64,000 nt of DNA from the NCBI GenBank assembly GCA_911728455.2, contig OU452224.1, forward strand, positions 6,948,501 to 7,012,500, in the 5' to 3' direction. This DNA comes from Marthasterias glacialis. Its lineage: Eukaryota; Echinodermata; Asteroidea; Forcipulatida; Asteriidae. The position numbers and the translations under genes were made by a program. Below are positions 1-13,935 of the stretch, in pieces (the first letter of the stretch is position 1; each line of letters starts with the position of its first letter). A model generated the notes under the pieces. It was not told where the DNA came from and did not search any database. It saw nothing but the letters and a program-made list of their open reading frames with translations.

Positions 1-3000
1 TCTATCTATCTAATGCAGGCCACGACTTCATGTTCGTACGTGACCGGGCATGTCAAATTTGAGGAAAATTGAAAGGGAGGGGGTCGTCTTGCTTCTTCGG
101 TCTTAAACCAAGACCTGCGTGTTCATTTATTTTTTTTTTGCAATACGTCGACAGTTCCCATCGCTGGGTTATAAAGCCTTACAAGCTGTCGTCATAAACA
201 AGTCAGTTCATTGTAGAAGTAAACGAAAAGAAGCCTTAGTTCACACTATCAAGACGCCTCTCCCTCAATTTAAGGATTGTGCATGAAGAAGTTGTCATCC
301 TATTCCCTTTTTTTATGTGTGGAATTTAAGTTTGCAACTTTTGAAGAGAGAGAGGGGAGCTTTCACAAAGGAAGATAGCAATGTCGACTTCAAGGACCAT
401 TTCACAACAGGAAATTTACAGACAATTATAAGTTATAGGTAATCTCCAAGACGAATACACATTTCAGTTTGCAATTTTGGGGGAATATAAAGACCGTTTT
501 AGAAAAAATGTATCTGGGACAAATAAAGTGTTCCATTTTGCAGTCAGTAAAGTTGGTTGCCGTTGGAGTTGCCTATACAGAATAACCGGATGGGTGTCTA
601 ATTCAAAGTTGATGCCATCATTCCAGTTGCTCCCCTTTCTCCTCAAGAAAGTTACAATTTCAATGAGAGTAAACCATTCAAAGAGCGGTTCCAGTATCGC
701 AGATCGGTTAGAATAAAAAAAAAATAATACAATAAAAAAGACCAAGGGACGACACAAACTATGAAAAGAGGAAAAGAATTGATAAACAAGACCCTTTACC
801 CGAATCCAGATTGCCCAAAGCGGATTGAGTTAACTCTAATTAACTCGCAGAATGTTAAAGGAGTAACTAGCAAGATGTTGCCGTTGGTCAGACAACCCAA
901 TGACCCCGAGGGCAAGGTCCAAGAGGAGAGTCTTGCTGCTTCTTTTTCTCGTTCGCGTAAAAGGACCATCATAACCGGGACAAGTCTCGTCGAGGAGGCT
1001 AAGGGTCCCGAAGAACACACTCATTGAAACAGGCTGAAAGTCACGGCATCTTTGTTGTTCTTGCACCGGGCTGGTTTTTAGCCTTAAGTTTTTTTCCCAA
1101 GTCAGAAGTCTCGGGAGTTGGAGCAAATGCTTGGCGTTTAGTTTAATCAGATTGCACGGGGTAGTCGGAAGCAAATTTGGGCAGGGGAAGTGTATACGTG
1201 TCCGGTGATTATTAGTTCCGATGAAAAGCCCCGGGGGACTTTTGGTGTAAAACACGGTGTTCATTTGCACCAGTGGAAAGGGAAAATGGCGAAGGTGTTG
1301 ACGTAGGAGGGGAAACGTAGTTCTTATGGGTTTTGGCATCATCCAGGAGATTGTGCAAGAAGTTTTCAGATTGGTGAAGAAGTTTCTTACATACTTTGAG
1401 ACATTTTTACGTCATGTAGCCCCCAACATTTTCGGATCATGCGTTTAACGGTGGCTACCCTCTTGGGCAGTTCTGGCCCTAGGCCTGTAGTAGCCAGCAT
1501 GTTATACTCGGCGAATGCAATTTGCTGAACTACACACACACCTGTGTTACGTTCATTTTGATAATGGGTTTACTTTACGCATCCGAGTTTGAGAAAAACG
1601 GATACAGGTACACCAACCATTCTTTAATAAGTGAAAAAAGGAGTTTGTTTAGTTTTGAATGAAACTATAGCGGCGAAATTGATTGAAACAAAAGGAAGAA
1701 ATTTGGGGGGTAAAATTAGTAGACTGCAAACCCTTTGTCTCGACATCGTGTTGTATTCGTGACCAAATTTGAACTGGGGATCAAACTCGCCTTTGTTTTA
1801 CGAGTGACGAGTTTTCACGAGTTTTAATGTGATGACAAGGAAAACAACTCCCAAGGCGGGTATTTCTACATGAATCCAAGTGGCAATGCCGATGTCATTG
1901 CATCATGTCGCCGGAGTATGACACTCCAAACCCCACCCGCGCATCCGCATACATGCTTGTACAAGATCGCCCTCCTAGATAACTCTTTATAACCGAGAAA
2001 TTACCCCAGCGAACGTGATTTTTGCCTCATTCCTCGGACCAAAATTTCATCCACTCTAATACCGCAGAACAATAAAAAGCTTCCCGTGGGACTGTTTAGC
2101 TACGGTGTATTCTTGGACCTTGAAAAAATTGACATTTTGTTTCATATTCAGGTTTGACTTTTAGGATTTTTATGGAATTCGCTGAATGGGGTCTGCACGG
2201 ACGTTTATGGCTTACAATATTTTAAAGGATTACGCTTGTAAATGGCGCCATTAACATTAGACAGAAAAGCCGGGTGCTTCTCTTGGGGTAGACTTAAGGA
2301 GAAGTCGCCCCAGCTTTTGATAAATTGGTCAAGCTTACCCTGTTCGAGGCATGTATTATTACCGGTAAATCCGGGGGAATCAAGGGGGTATTAGTGAGCC
2401 AACGGACTGATGTAAGTTTAAATTCCATTGGTTTTGGAAAAAAAATCAAGCTCTTGTTCTTACCTCGTTATTACTGTCGATGATAATAACATAATTTTTT
2501 ACTCCTGTCTCAGAGGTAGTAAATGAGCACAGTTTTTTCAAACCTATATTTTAAAGGTTGAAGCATTTTGGTTACCAAACATCGTCACTGACTCAAGGTA
2601 CTTCCGCCATTATTTGAATGTGTAGAGGAACACGACATTGAAATCTGAATTTTCAAAAAAATTACCTTTCTTACAGAAGTATTTTTTTACTGTAATCACT
2701 TTCTCTACTCCACTTGGGAGCTAACTATGAAACATCTTGTCAGTACTGGCTGGATCCCCAGTTCTTAAAGCAATGGCTCTATTAAATCAGTGAACTAGTT
2801 TTTCGTCAATTGCTTTGCAGTAATTAAGAAATCATGAATATAATATTATGCAAATGATCTGGAAGTTCCCCAAGCAGCCCGCGGGCCTTTTGTGTTTTAT
2901 ATATGCACATCCCCCGAGGAGTCGCAGTATGCGGTGGCAAATAGAAGTTTATGAGAAATCTAAGAGCACATTAGCCGAAGGTACGCCGTTCTGCGCGGCC

Positions 3001-4920
3001 GCCCCTCACCAAAAGAGCTGTGCCCCGCTGCTGTGCTAGTCCAGCGGTCTGCCCCTATAAAAGTCATGCATTTTGTGGTATCGATCGGTGCATGGAAAGA
3101 CGATCCTGTTTTTTTCTCTCTCCTTTCTCCTCATCGCCGGGTTTCCCCTATAGTGCCCGTTGTACACATGAGCTGTACGGACCGTAACCAAATTCAACTC
3201 CAGTGGATGATACTAAAAGCACTGACAATAAAACGCCGCTGGGTTTATCTGCTATTTGGCCTTCTTGAAAGGTACCATTTGATATCTCCTTCATCAACAC
3301 GCTGCACCGTCACTCACAAAAGAACCCTTGTTTATTTCCAACCACTCTTCCCTCATTTTAAGCAAACTTGAGTCACAGGTAACATTAATTTCATAAATCA
3401 CAGCACGTCTAAGCGCACAGACTACATTGCTGGCTGTGTTTTCTGCCGTGGCGTAGTCCCGTACATCGGAAAAATCTACACGGGGTCTACAAAGGCTGCA
3501 TCACCCTCTGCTCAAAAGGCGAACCGTTCGTAGGCCTCCCGGGCCCGCCATCCTCGCCGCTTGCTGTCAAATTTAAGTTAACAGTTATTGATCGGGAGTT
3601 GACTGCGGGCGGCGAGCCCACTCCCATCGACTATTTGCACTGTTTGTCTCCATTCCTGGGGCGAGCTTTTTGCCATGATTAAAATCCAGAGACGGAGAAA
3701 AGGTTGTAAATGAATGAGAAAAGAGGTAAGACTAGAAACGGGTTAGGGTAAAGTAAGTGAAGGAAATACCGTACATACAGAGAGATCGAGGGGGGAAAGA
3801 GGCTGGCGAAATGGTGTGATAGATTGGGTGATAAAGACATGGGGCGTTCGTGGAATGGTAAAAGCAGATTAACATGGGCATATGGGCAGTTGTACAAACC
3901 CATACACAGATATGGACATCCCTGGATTAAAAGAAAAAAATCTTTCTACATAAAAGTTACAAACACAGAGTGATATTGTAAACTAGCATGGAATATCAGC
4001 GCGAATAATTATGGTACATGTTGCACAATCATACACACCCCAATCAAGATCGAGAAGCATTTAGAAGGTAATGGAAAAGTGGACAACCAGAAAGATGAAG
4101 GTGTACAGACTGTATTGGTTAAGGGAAATACTTGTAAAATGATGCAGGTGTGAAGACAGAGAAAAAAACAGACACCAAAAGTCACAAACTGCAGGGAAAC
4201 ATAGACACATGTATATTCCCGTAAAAAAATCCTAATCCAGACATATGTCTACATTGCTGCATAAAATACAAGAGGAGTTAAAAAAAAAAAAAAAATTATA
4301 ACAATAAAAAAAAAAAAATCAAAAAAAAATCAACACACACAATTATTCTTCAGGGTCTGTAGGCGGGCCCTGGATACCACGATGTTTCGACTGTTTCGTA
4401 TACATCTTTCCCAGATCACAACGTTAGAATTGGATGTTAATGTGGAGACCGCACCGTTTAGACATACAGACATCTCGATGAAGACCAACAAACAGACCGC
4501 AGAGGAGGAGGTGGCCGGAATAAATTACACGCCCCCTAGTCCACAGTCTGGTACATTACGTCACCACTAGCTCACTGTGTATGATCGCTGAGTGTGGCGT
4601 GTCACAGTAGTATAACTTTTGTTTGTATGTCTTTGTTGTTGTTGTTTTTTTGTCTGTGAATGTAAAAATGCGTTGTCAGTAATTGAATACAATGCTCATC
4701 ACAATACACTGTTGGTTAAAAAGGGTAATATAATATTCCTTTATGATCCGTAACTGACACTATGGACCAACAAGTTACACACGCTGCTTTGTCACCTTCA
4801 TGCACATCTCAATTATGTTTTTCAAGGACTTGAACAGAATCCGAAAAAGGGCAATTCGAAATTAAAATTAAAAACCGCTGAAATTCCCTTGAATAAAAAA
4901 TAAATAGCTTTGTGGCAAAC
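1..4920. other. noncoding, no gene recognised
   Basis: Reading both strands I found no recognisable protein domain and no run of exons with good splice sites. The longest open frame (836-1342, minus) has no family resemblance and sits in ordinary-composition DNA. The notable simple sequence is an A-rich tract at about 4279-4330. The stretch may be intron or flank of sim. Confidence 0.6.
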
Positions 4921-4965
4921 AGAAAGATCTAGGGGGGAATTGCTGTGTGTGTGTTCGGCATGCAG

Positions 4966-5132
4966 AGCAGCCAGCAGAACGCTCTCGGTTATGAGCCGGC
5001 CCCACGAAGCGGAGAAACAATCCACAATAGCTACGAGCAACCCAACGCCTTCCCCCTGCAAGGCGTCATGATACCCCGCGGCCCCTCTCAGACTATTATG
5101 CCCCAGCGTTACCCAGAGGGCTCCGAAATTTA
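4966..5132 (+). other. possible terminal coding exon of unknown gene
   Basis: A GC-rich island in AT-rich DNA follows a TG-rich, acceptor-like tract ending tgcag at 4965. It stays open to a TAA at 5130-5132. The predicted peptide contains YEPAPRSGETIHNSYEQP and ends MPQRYPEGSEI. It looks protein-like, being rich in Pro, Gln, Tyr and Gly, but I do not recognise it and see no partner exon. It could equally be a noncoding conserved element. Confidence 0.2.
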
Positions 5133-5133
5133 A

Positions 5134-8100
5134 TCAATTATAGACAAAACAAGCTATGAGGCCGCTACCGACAGGGGGTGTATCCCGTGTTTAGGAGAAA
5201 TTGCCACCTGATATCTTTGAAGCAATTTTCAATTTCAGCGAGAACGGTTAATGGACGATGACAATAATTCTTCTTTTATCAGTGTAACAAAAAACGGGAA
5301 TAATTTATAGTGTGGCCCGTTGTGAGCGTTCATTAGTACGGAATTCAATAGAGATGCCACATTTTCCGCGTGGCTTTTTAAAACTATACGAAAAAAAACA
5401 CAACAAAAACACATTAAAACTAGGGGGAAATGTTTCTTGGACAATTGTGCGTTGCATTTTTGTTTCTATCTCCCTCGATATGATATGGGTGACCACTCAT
5501 AACAGTGGTTTATGTGGCGTGTATAGATATCGAACTTGGAAAAATCGAAATAATATGGCTGATCTCAAATATCACCGCGATTTTTACTGGGCAAAACACA
5601 TCTTGTTTGCAGTCACGCCTACACTTCTTTTGATACCCCCCTGAGTTTTTTAATTTGATTTAGTGAGTTAATTAAAAGAAGAGGAAATCCTCCAATTGTG
5701 TGTGTTCAGTCCAGCTTATTGTAACCGAAGATATTGCCCCCGAACTAAGAATCAAAATTGGACTGATCCAGTTGCAATACACCTGGCCGAGTGTTTCATA
5801 GTGAATTGACCCCTAGCTAAAATAGTCCCCGGGCTCAGCTGTAGATGGTCCTGTATTGAGTTACAGTGAAAACTTTCCAGTTGAAGAAATTACGACCTAT
5901 TCCACTATTAAAAAAAGGGTGTGATTTTTTTTGCTTCTTCTGGATATCCATACACTGGGGCGTTGTCAGAGCTGGTTGCAGACCAATTGATGGTCCCCGC
6001 CACCAGGGTTACCTTAAGGTTCCTGCTAGGAACGAGGGATCCTTTCTGTGGGAGAGCGCAGGAAGTCTTTGAAGGTGGCAGAGACCCTTTGGGGTCACAC
6101 CGACCGAATTTGGTCAGAGGTTTCTGACCCAGATCCCCATAAAACAAAGCAATGGAACTCGTTCTTTTCACTTTTCTTGCATATTTGCGGTTGACTTGAA
6201 GACAGCGTACGGGACTGGTAAATATTGGAGAAAAAAATTGGATTACTTCCTAGCTGGAGAAGCTTAATGATTATAAAGTTCATAGCAGCATCAATCCTTC
6301 AGAGAAATATCTCCTTCTGAAATACTATTAACGTCAAGAAAATAGCATTTGATGAAACCCCTCCCCCACCCATCACCATTTCTTATTGCGATTGAAGCAA
6401 GCGAAATAAACCACGTGGTGTGAATATACCATGCCCGGTATGTGACAGAGGGAGTCCCCCCCAAAAAAAAAAAAAAAAAAAAAAAAAAAATGTTCCCATA
6501 CTCTAACACACTCTTCCCCTCTTGTACAGAAATGCCCCCCTAAAATCCTCAAAAGAATTTCTGAGGATTCCCAGAACACATTGAAGACACAACAGAATGG
6601 GGTACACCCATATCGAGCACCAAATGAATATGAACGTGCGTACAATCCCCGGACAAACTACCAAACGTTTTTGGTTGTTGCCCCCAAAAATGGGACCACC
6701 TAACTTGTTGAAATGTTTCACAAGTTGGTTAAATGGACGTGTTTATTAAAAACAACAGGATGGAATGAATTTGCTGTAGTACGGTATTCAGTCTGGAGAG
6801 TCATGAACTCTGAACTTTGAACCCCAAACTGATCAGTTGAAACGCATTGGTATTGTCATTCACCTCTCTGGTCAGGTCAAACAGTTTGACCTTAAAGTTT
6901 ACATTTAGCTCAACACTGGCCTAGGAGTATCAATCCGTCACCCCTCTCCAGTCACGTGTAATTTTAAAGGGCAAGGGCAGAGCTATGGAAATAAATAATT
7001 TGAAATAACATTTTCGGTTGGACTTTGACCTCAGAATTTTTATAGGAGTGGACATTTTTCTTGATACTTTTGATATAGATCCCCAGTTTGAAAGTGTATA
7101 CCTCTACCCACACGCACACAGGAAGGAACAAAATCAAACACTTTGATTGCGAAATAATGCGTAACCATTATCTGCATTATTTCAAAGTAAAATTACTTTC
7201 GTCCCATTTCACCCACTGCGTACATAACTGGCTTTGACACAATTTATTTTTGAACTTCCAATCAAAAAATCACATTGCTTCCCGGTCTGTACAGCGCCTA
7301 CAGTCCACTAGAACATCAACATACCAAGAGCGATACTACACCGGCTTTAATATCAGAACACTCTTTCCAATTTGTGCCGGAGTTGCCTGCCCACCTGAGC
7401 TCCACCGGACCCTAGCCTAAACTCCCTGATGACCTCAGCCAACCCAAAGTCTCCCCCCTTTTTCACAGACCGCTATCGGTGCACCTGAGAGGCGAGTTGC
7501 ACGCATCGCTCGCTCAACTATTGTTTTAATCCAAACAAGAGACTGCTTTAAGTTGTTGACATGAGTCCTCGAAATCTGTCAAAATGACTGAAGTGAAGAT
7601 GCTCATGTTTCTGCTGCCCATTTTTGTAGACATTTATAATCCTCTGTAAAATGAGCCACCTGGGTCCAAAATAAGAGAGAACAAAAGCAAAAACGTTTTG
7701 ATTGTGATTTACATATACAGTCTTCGACTTCACCAAATGCAGAAATTCACTTCATATGATGAGTATGTAATGTTGCGATCGTGATATTTGTTTTGACATC
7801 AAAGTTTAAGCTGGGTCTTTTGCTGTCTCATCCGGGAACCTGCTTCAAGTGCATGGTTAGCGTTTTTGATGGTATTTTTTTATCTTTGTCAGGGGTTTTA
7901 TTTTACTTTTTATGATCGACACGTTCATCTCCCACGTTCATCTCCTTTTGAAGAAAGCTGTTATTTAAGCCAGCATTTCGGCTCTTTGGTCTTGTCTGTT
8001 TCCTAGGAATTTGTGTAGAAATAGTGTTATTATCATTACTGTATTCAGTGAAATAATATAAGAAATTCATACCACCCTCATTCAATTTCATATTCCCCAT

Positions 8101-8219
8101 GCTTATGCAATTATGATAATATAGGTCTATTACTAAATTCATTTATTGAATGTATGAAAATGCTATGAGATATTTCTGAGTAATAATGAATTAATCCACT
8201 TATTCCATTTTGTCTCGCA
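5134..8219. other. noncoding, no gene recognised
   Basis: No recognisable coding exon. It contains a poly-A run of about 29 bases near 6462-6490 (poly-T on the other strand). The short open frames around it on the minus strand are caused by that homopolymer. Confidence 0.6.
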
Positions 8220-8960
8220 CCATACGATTCGGGGATCGGTAGGAAATAAAACGGTACATAGGCCGTGTCCGCGAGCGAATGTTGCGGTGGATCCGACGCT
8301 CCCTGCCCGGGGCTGCCTCCCCGCTCCCTCCCGCTTCTTCGTCTTGTTCTCGCGGTGGTTGAAAGCCCTGTCCTGAGTCCAGACACAATCCCTCGCCATT
8401 TACCTCTCCCATTCTCCGTTTGTCCTTTTTTCTTCTTTCCCAGTCCCTCGCACAAAGAGCTGCAATCGATTAGCACACATTTAAAAAAGACCGACGAATT
8501 GCCAGCACGGCCTGGGCAAATGATTTCGTCGGCTTCTTGCCGCGTTTCGCGCCTGGCGATGGAAAATATATTCCGGAATCAAATTGTGAAGAAATCTGAT
8601 ACCCCTGTCCGCGGCGAGACGTTTCGTACCAGATGAAGAAGAAGAAGAAAAAGAAGGGAAAAAAAACCCATACAATCATCCATTTGAAGGTGCAAGAAGG
8701 ACTTATATTCTCAACTGCCGAATGGTTCTTTTGCGTTAGGGGCTTGGAGGGGATCAATGGAGGGTGAAATACGATTGCGAATTGATTAAATCGTGGATTA
8801 GCCCTCACTACATGGGGAATTAAGAGTGGTTCCCGAGCGCGCCCCAGACGAGCATATGCTTCATTATGCAAAGTGTAACCGATTCGGGTCAGAAAGTCAA
8901 AGACCATAAATGGAAGTAATTTCTTAATTGAGTGGATCAATTTCATTATTTTTTGGCGGG
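8220..8960. promoter_or_regulatory. candidate cis-regulatory block
   Basis: A CpG-containing, GC-richer section (8240-8640) is followed by a block with octamer-like ATGCAAAG, TAAT cores and several AATTAA/TTAATT motifs (8800-8960). Both strands have sizeable open frames but no protein resemblance, which suggests composition rather than coding. Regulatory function is inferred only from composition and motif mix. Confidence 0.25.
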
Positions 8961-9190
8961 AAATCAGAGAGATATTCAGTCACTAGACGACGCATGTTTT
9001 GTTATCTAGCCATATTGTTTAAAAAATATTGACGCGATGGTCAAAGGTTTAGCTCTAAATCTTGTTACCTCCCCTTCAAAAAAAAAAAAAAAAGAAATAA
9101 AAAACGTCCGACAATCGACGCCATTTGTTCGTCTGTGTCCCTGACGTCTCTGACATAGGCGTTCATGAAATCTGTTGTTGTAATTCAAAG

Positions 9191-9309
9191 GGCCTTTTCA
9201 AAACGTCGGCCTTTGGTAAACGGCTGCGGCTGTGGTTTCTGAAACCGTGTGTGTTTTTACACAGAACCTTGATATGGCATTGAAGTCAAACCGCCTTTTT
9301 GAAAAGGCC
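9191..9309. mobile_element. short foldback (MITE-like) element
   Basis: The inverted ends read GGCCTTTTCAAAA at 9191 and TTTTTGAAAAGGCC at the right end. The interior has a GGCTGCGGCTGTGG stretch like that in other foldbacks of the window. It has no coding capacity. Confidence 0.45.
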
Positions 9310-10309
9310 AATGTCACTGTCTACGGTACAACAAGACCTTTATGGGTTTATCAACTATCTTTCCTGTCAGTAAATGAATTTAGTCAAGAGATTGTTTAAA
9401 AGAAAATCTCTGGTCTATACATAATTCAGTCGTGATTAAAAACAATTTCTTGGATAAGCAAATAATGACTAAAGGGGGGAGTTGTGATCGCAGCTTAGGG
9501 TTCCAATTTTTACACTGACCTCCTTGCAGTGTTGACGTGAACCAGGTTTACTGACGTCATCTCAGTGCCGCCCAAGTCAGGATACATACCTTCAGAAAAT
9601 CATATCAAAAATTTACAAGCGCAACGAACACTAGTTGACATTAAATTGTACTGTTTTAGCATATTTTAGCATATCCGATCGATATACGTCATAACAGTGT
9701 GAGCTTTAGTCGCCGTTGGGTTATTTTTGTTTGAAACTTTTTTAAAAACTAAAAAGCATTTAAAATCACTCGTCAACTAATCCGTTGAGTTTCTCGATGT
9801 TTTTCTTCTTCATCTTTTTTTTTCTTCGGACAAGCTTCACAAAAGTTCAATCCCCGAGTGGCTCTTCCCCCAAGCTTGTTCATCCCAAACAACTTTCAGT
9901 TGCCGTCATACGCAACAGCTCCCGCCGAGCTAGCCGGCGGCAAGACAGCACCTCCACGGGTCAGTACGTGACCCGGACCCAGCCTCGCTCATTTCACGCT
10001 ACCCCAGTGGTCTTGGGCTTCACAGTTTGTCTTGATCGGCGGTCTATCGTGTGTCAATGTCAGGTTCCTTCACTCAGCTGCCGGGGTCTTCAACCCTGCC
10101 TCCCTCCTCTCCCCTCCCCCTACATCCTCTGTCAACGTTGTGCATTTAGGAATCGGTTGTTGTCTTGAAAGATCACGGCCGAGACACCAAGAGTCAAGGA
10201 TCTGGATAGCCCAGAGACAGCAATTCTCCACGCGTCCTCACCGTCTGGTACCAATATTCTAATCCCCAAACTAGAACTATAAGTTCTCGGTACCAGACTG
10301 CTGCATACT

Positions 10310-10440
10310 ATGGCCGCGCCTGAATCAAGCGACTTCGGCTACGGCTATGTCAGTTGGCTGCGGCGGCAGGGTTGAAGAACAAGCCTTGTCAGCGAACTAG
10401 CCACATCCACAGCCGTAGCCGTCAATTCGTACACGGCCAT
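10310..10440. mobile_element. imperfect foldback element with GGCTACGGCT arms
   Basis: The left end ATGGCCGCGCC and inner CTTCGGCTACGGCTATG pair with the right-end AGCCGTAGCCG and CACGGCCAT. The arms are diverged but of clear inverted symmetry. A similar GGCTATGGCTG arm pair occurs at 50583-50670. Confidence 0.4.
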
Positions 10441-11490
10441 GGTAAAACAACAGTCAATGTTCCCTTATGTTAGTATCAGAGTTCAGCAGCGTTTTCTATA
10501 TTATACACATGGAAAACTGACAAACGGTTGCGAACGAACAGGAGTTGGAATAATCTTTAATGTAGTTAACAGTTCTCCATTCACTGCAGCGTTACCTTTT
10601 CTTCACGCCAAAGTAGAAACAAAAAAGCGATTGATACTTTCTCGTGGTGGTGGCTACCCAGAGTGTTGTCAACCCTGGCCGGCATTGTGAGAAATAAAAA
10701 GAAAAAAGAAGAAGAAAAAAACACTGGCTCACTTCAAATTAATGCATGGGCACGACTGCACAGAGTAATAATTTCTTACCATACATCTGCGGCAGCAGAA
10801 AACATGGTTGACATTATGCCATTTGGGATCCCCACTCTTTGAACTGTTTGATCGTTCACCGTCACCAATGGGGACATGCCAAAAGGCCGTCATTTGCAAT
10901 GCCGAAATGATCCTGTAGGGTGTGCCCCCCAATGCCAAGTTCAAAGGTCATTGACCGGGGCCCAAAGGGGCTCGCCATACCAGACGGATTAGAAGAGCGG
11001 GGGTGTTGATTTCTTCGTTGTATTCGTCTGCATTTCTAAAACTACAGGGCCAGGTGATGATGTCAGTCTTGATTATGGTTTGAGTTGCTGATTTAGCAGG
11101 TGTTAGTGCTTAGAACAAAGGCCGTTTAACGAGAATAGGGGTTAACAAGTAAAATAACCATTACCATAGTTGGTTTTGAAATGATTCAGGAGGCGCATTG
11201 TGCTCGAAATGTAAAGGTACCCTAAATCTGGGACACTTTCAACTTGTCTTGAGTATGCTAAAGTTTGCGATGCTTGGAGAGCAAATCGTGTGTCGATGGA
11301 GGGTTTGTGGAGGAGCTACAAACACCAACCAAAACTTATGCCTTGGATGATCCATCTGTGTTCATGTTTAAGACAAAATAATATAATGTGATGTGACTTG
11401 TATACTATTCAAGAAATGTTGATATGTCTTTCTTGGGTGGTTTTATAATTCTGTAAACAGACATGGATGTTAATGTCAAATGCATCTGTC

Positions 11491-11514
11491 ATATATATAT
11501 ATATATATATATAT
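11491..11514. repeat. (AT)n microsatellite
   Basis: Twelve uninterrupted AT dinucleotides followed by a T run. Confidence 0.97.
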
Positions 11515-13883
11515 TTTTTGCTGACAGCGTGGAGTGATGTCAGCTATTGTCTTTTGACATAATCGTTCTGCTTCGTGGGCCGGTACGAGTTATGGCACAT
11601 TGGCCAATGGACTGTCACGTGCCCTTCAGGAAAGCACGACTTGGGATCCGTCAGTAATTTGGAAAACGTACACTTTCCACACGGACGGGGCTTTAAATTG
11701 GTGCACGGAGCCTAAGTCCAAGCCGTGGTTTCGAGAAGGGCCAGAGACAGTTCTGCTGTAAAAATGGGGAACTAAATGGGAACCAGACTGATTAAGAACA
11801 TATTTACACAAACTGAGAAGGGAGTGTCTGACAAAGCAGTCATGTTCTCCCCCCATGCTGAATTATTCCCTCTGTTAACAGTTCTTGGGACTGTCACACG
11901 GACGGGCGGGAAGCCTGCCCGGTTTGAAGTGTTATCGTACTGATAGAACCTAATGGTACTACCGGCAGATTATACAACGTGTGTCCCCCCATAATCCACA
12001 AACCCATATCTTTACACTTGACATCACACGTCATACAAGATCTCATCAAAGCCATGCAATACGCTGAATTATGAAATTACCTTCTTATATACGGAGGGGG
12101 CTGCCCCTCTGGCCCACGGGGCTGCCCTCAGTCTATTGCGACACATACTCCGATTCAATCATGGAAATTCATGGTGAACAAGAAGAAGGGGGAAAAAATG
12201 ATTTGCCGGAAAGAAATTTCAAAATTGATAATATAAAAAAAAACTGCAAGCAAATAATAAAGGCGTTAAGGCGAGACGATGGAACGAAGTGTTTTCCATT
12301 TTTTTGGGTTGTTCATATTTTTTTGGCTTTGCCTCTGGGGTTTGGGGGTGAAGGGATTATGGAATCCTTGGTTTAATGTGCCTTACAGGTAGAGCACACG
12401 ACTCGGGTTAGAAGCATTTGTGTGCCAGACCTATATACTAAGATAGAGCAATACTACGGGGGACTTTAGAGCACTAGCCGTACACACACTTTGCTTAAAA
12501 ATTTGATCAACGGGAGTCTTCGGTGCGCTGGCTGGCGGGTCGGCCCTTAATCACGAAAAGTAAATAATTGTGCAAATATTGGATGAAATTTTCATCAAAA
12601 TGTAACAAATGGGACCATGGGGACTGGCGGTGGGGTTAGGTACAAGCCTAAGAGTGGGCCGGGGAGATCCTAGTTTAAGTCGCACTGTGTACTCGCCATG
12701 CCTTCGTGACCTGGCAACCACTCCGTGGCATTTTCCAGATAACTCTGCGTATGTTTTAGGATTTATTCTTCTATTCTATTTTTGGCATTAGTTGATAAGT
12801 TCGTGGGTGTGTTTGACCATTGTTAAGATAGCTGAAGGGTTCAATACAGGACATATAGAAAACCAATTACCATGATTAAATGTGCTGAAAGGTATATATT
12901 GGGAAACAAAAGAATTACTGGGGTTCGGCACTGACACTGACAGCCGTTTGTTCTTGAATATAATAGCTGCCATATTTGCTTTGTGTAACAAGAGCAGCTT
13001 AACACACTCAGTCTTTTATCTTCACCATACTATTTCCTCCGAATTCACAAGATGTTTTTTTTTGAGAATGTCAATGATCAAGCGGCCCGATGAGCGGATG
13101 CCTCTCTTGTACAGGTCATGGGTGTCGTGTACCTGCCCGAGGGTCAAGCCACTACGTCGCCACCTCTCCCCTCTTCCAGCACTACATTCCATACCATTGT
13201 TTTTAGAACAATTATGCGTAATTAGAAACGATAACCCCGTCTTAGCCAGGGGACATTTTTTTGACTAGTCGGGGGCAAGACAACTTCATATAAATGTCTA
13301 ACGTGTACCGGCTATGTATATAAAAAAAATATGTATAAAAAATGATGACGCAGGTTGATTAATGAGCAATCGATACCCGAAGAGTGAAGTTCGGGTTGTA
13401 GGGATATTCGGATAAATTACAAAACCCTCATTGCAAATTAAGTTATGTTGATCCGTGAATAAACCCTGACATTGCCCAGGGTATTCGGTATCGATTCTTT
13501 TCTATTTAAAGGTTAATGAACGAATAATCGTTGGCCTGTTTTGAATTCTGCGGCTCTACCCGTTAAGGGGGATCCGTGTTTGGCGATGTGTAACGTAGTT
13601 CTTGTCAACTTAAAACTACAGGAAAGTGTTGATCGTTTTCCTTTATTTCTCCTTTGTATTTCAAAAAAGCTTCTGTGTTTACTGACGAAGAACTGTTTTA
13701 TTGTATTTTTGAAAAACAGGCTCCGAATACATTGAAAACAAAAATTTAAAATTCCGACTTTCTTTTGGAAAAACTGGGTGCATAAACAAAATAAAACAAA
13801 TTATTGACAAGATGAGGCAACATTGTCAAAGAAAATTTTTTACCAATTGAAACAAAAATCAATCAAAATATAAAAAAACAATT

Positions 13884-13934
<51 letters not shown>
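13884..13934. repeat. (AAC)n microsatellite
   Basis: About seventeen near-perfect ACA/CAA trinucleotide copies, followed by a few AAAC units. Confidence 0.97.

Positions 13935-13935
<1 letters not shown>

Noticed and set aside
836..1342. 168-codon open frame on the minus strand
   Set aside because: No domain, no codon-like texture, no recognisable family, and a comparable overlapping frame on the other strand; probably chance.
8470..8946. 158-codon open frame on the minus strand
   Set aside because: Overlaps a motif-dense noncoding block and includes a Phe/Ser run from simple sequence; no protein resemblance.
13884..13934. CRISPR-like or satellite array
   Set aside because: Plain trinucleotide microsatellite without spacers.
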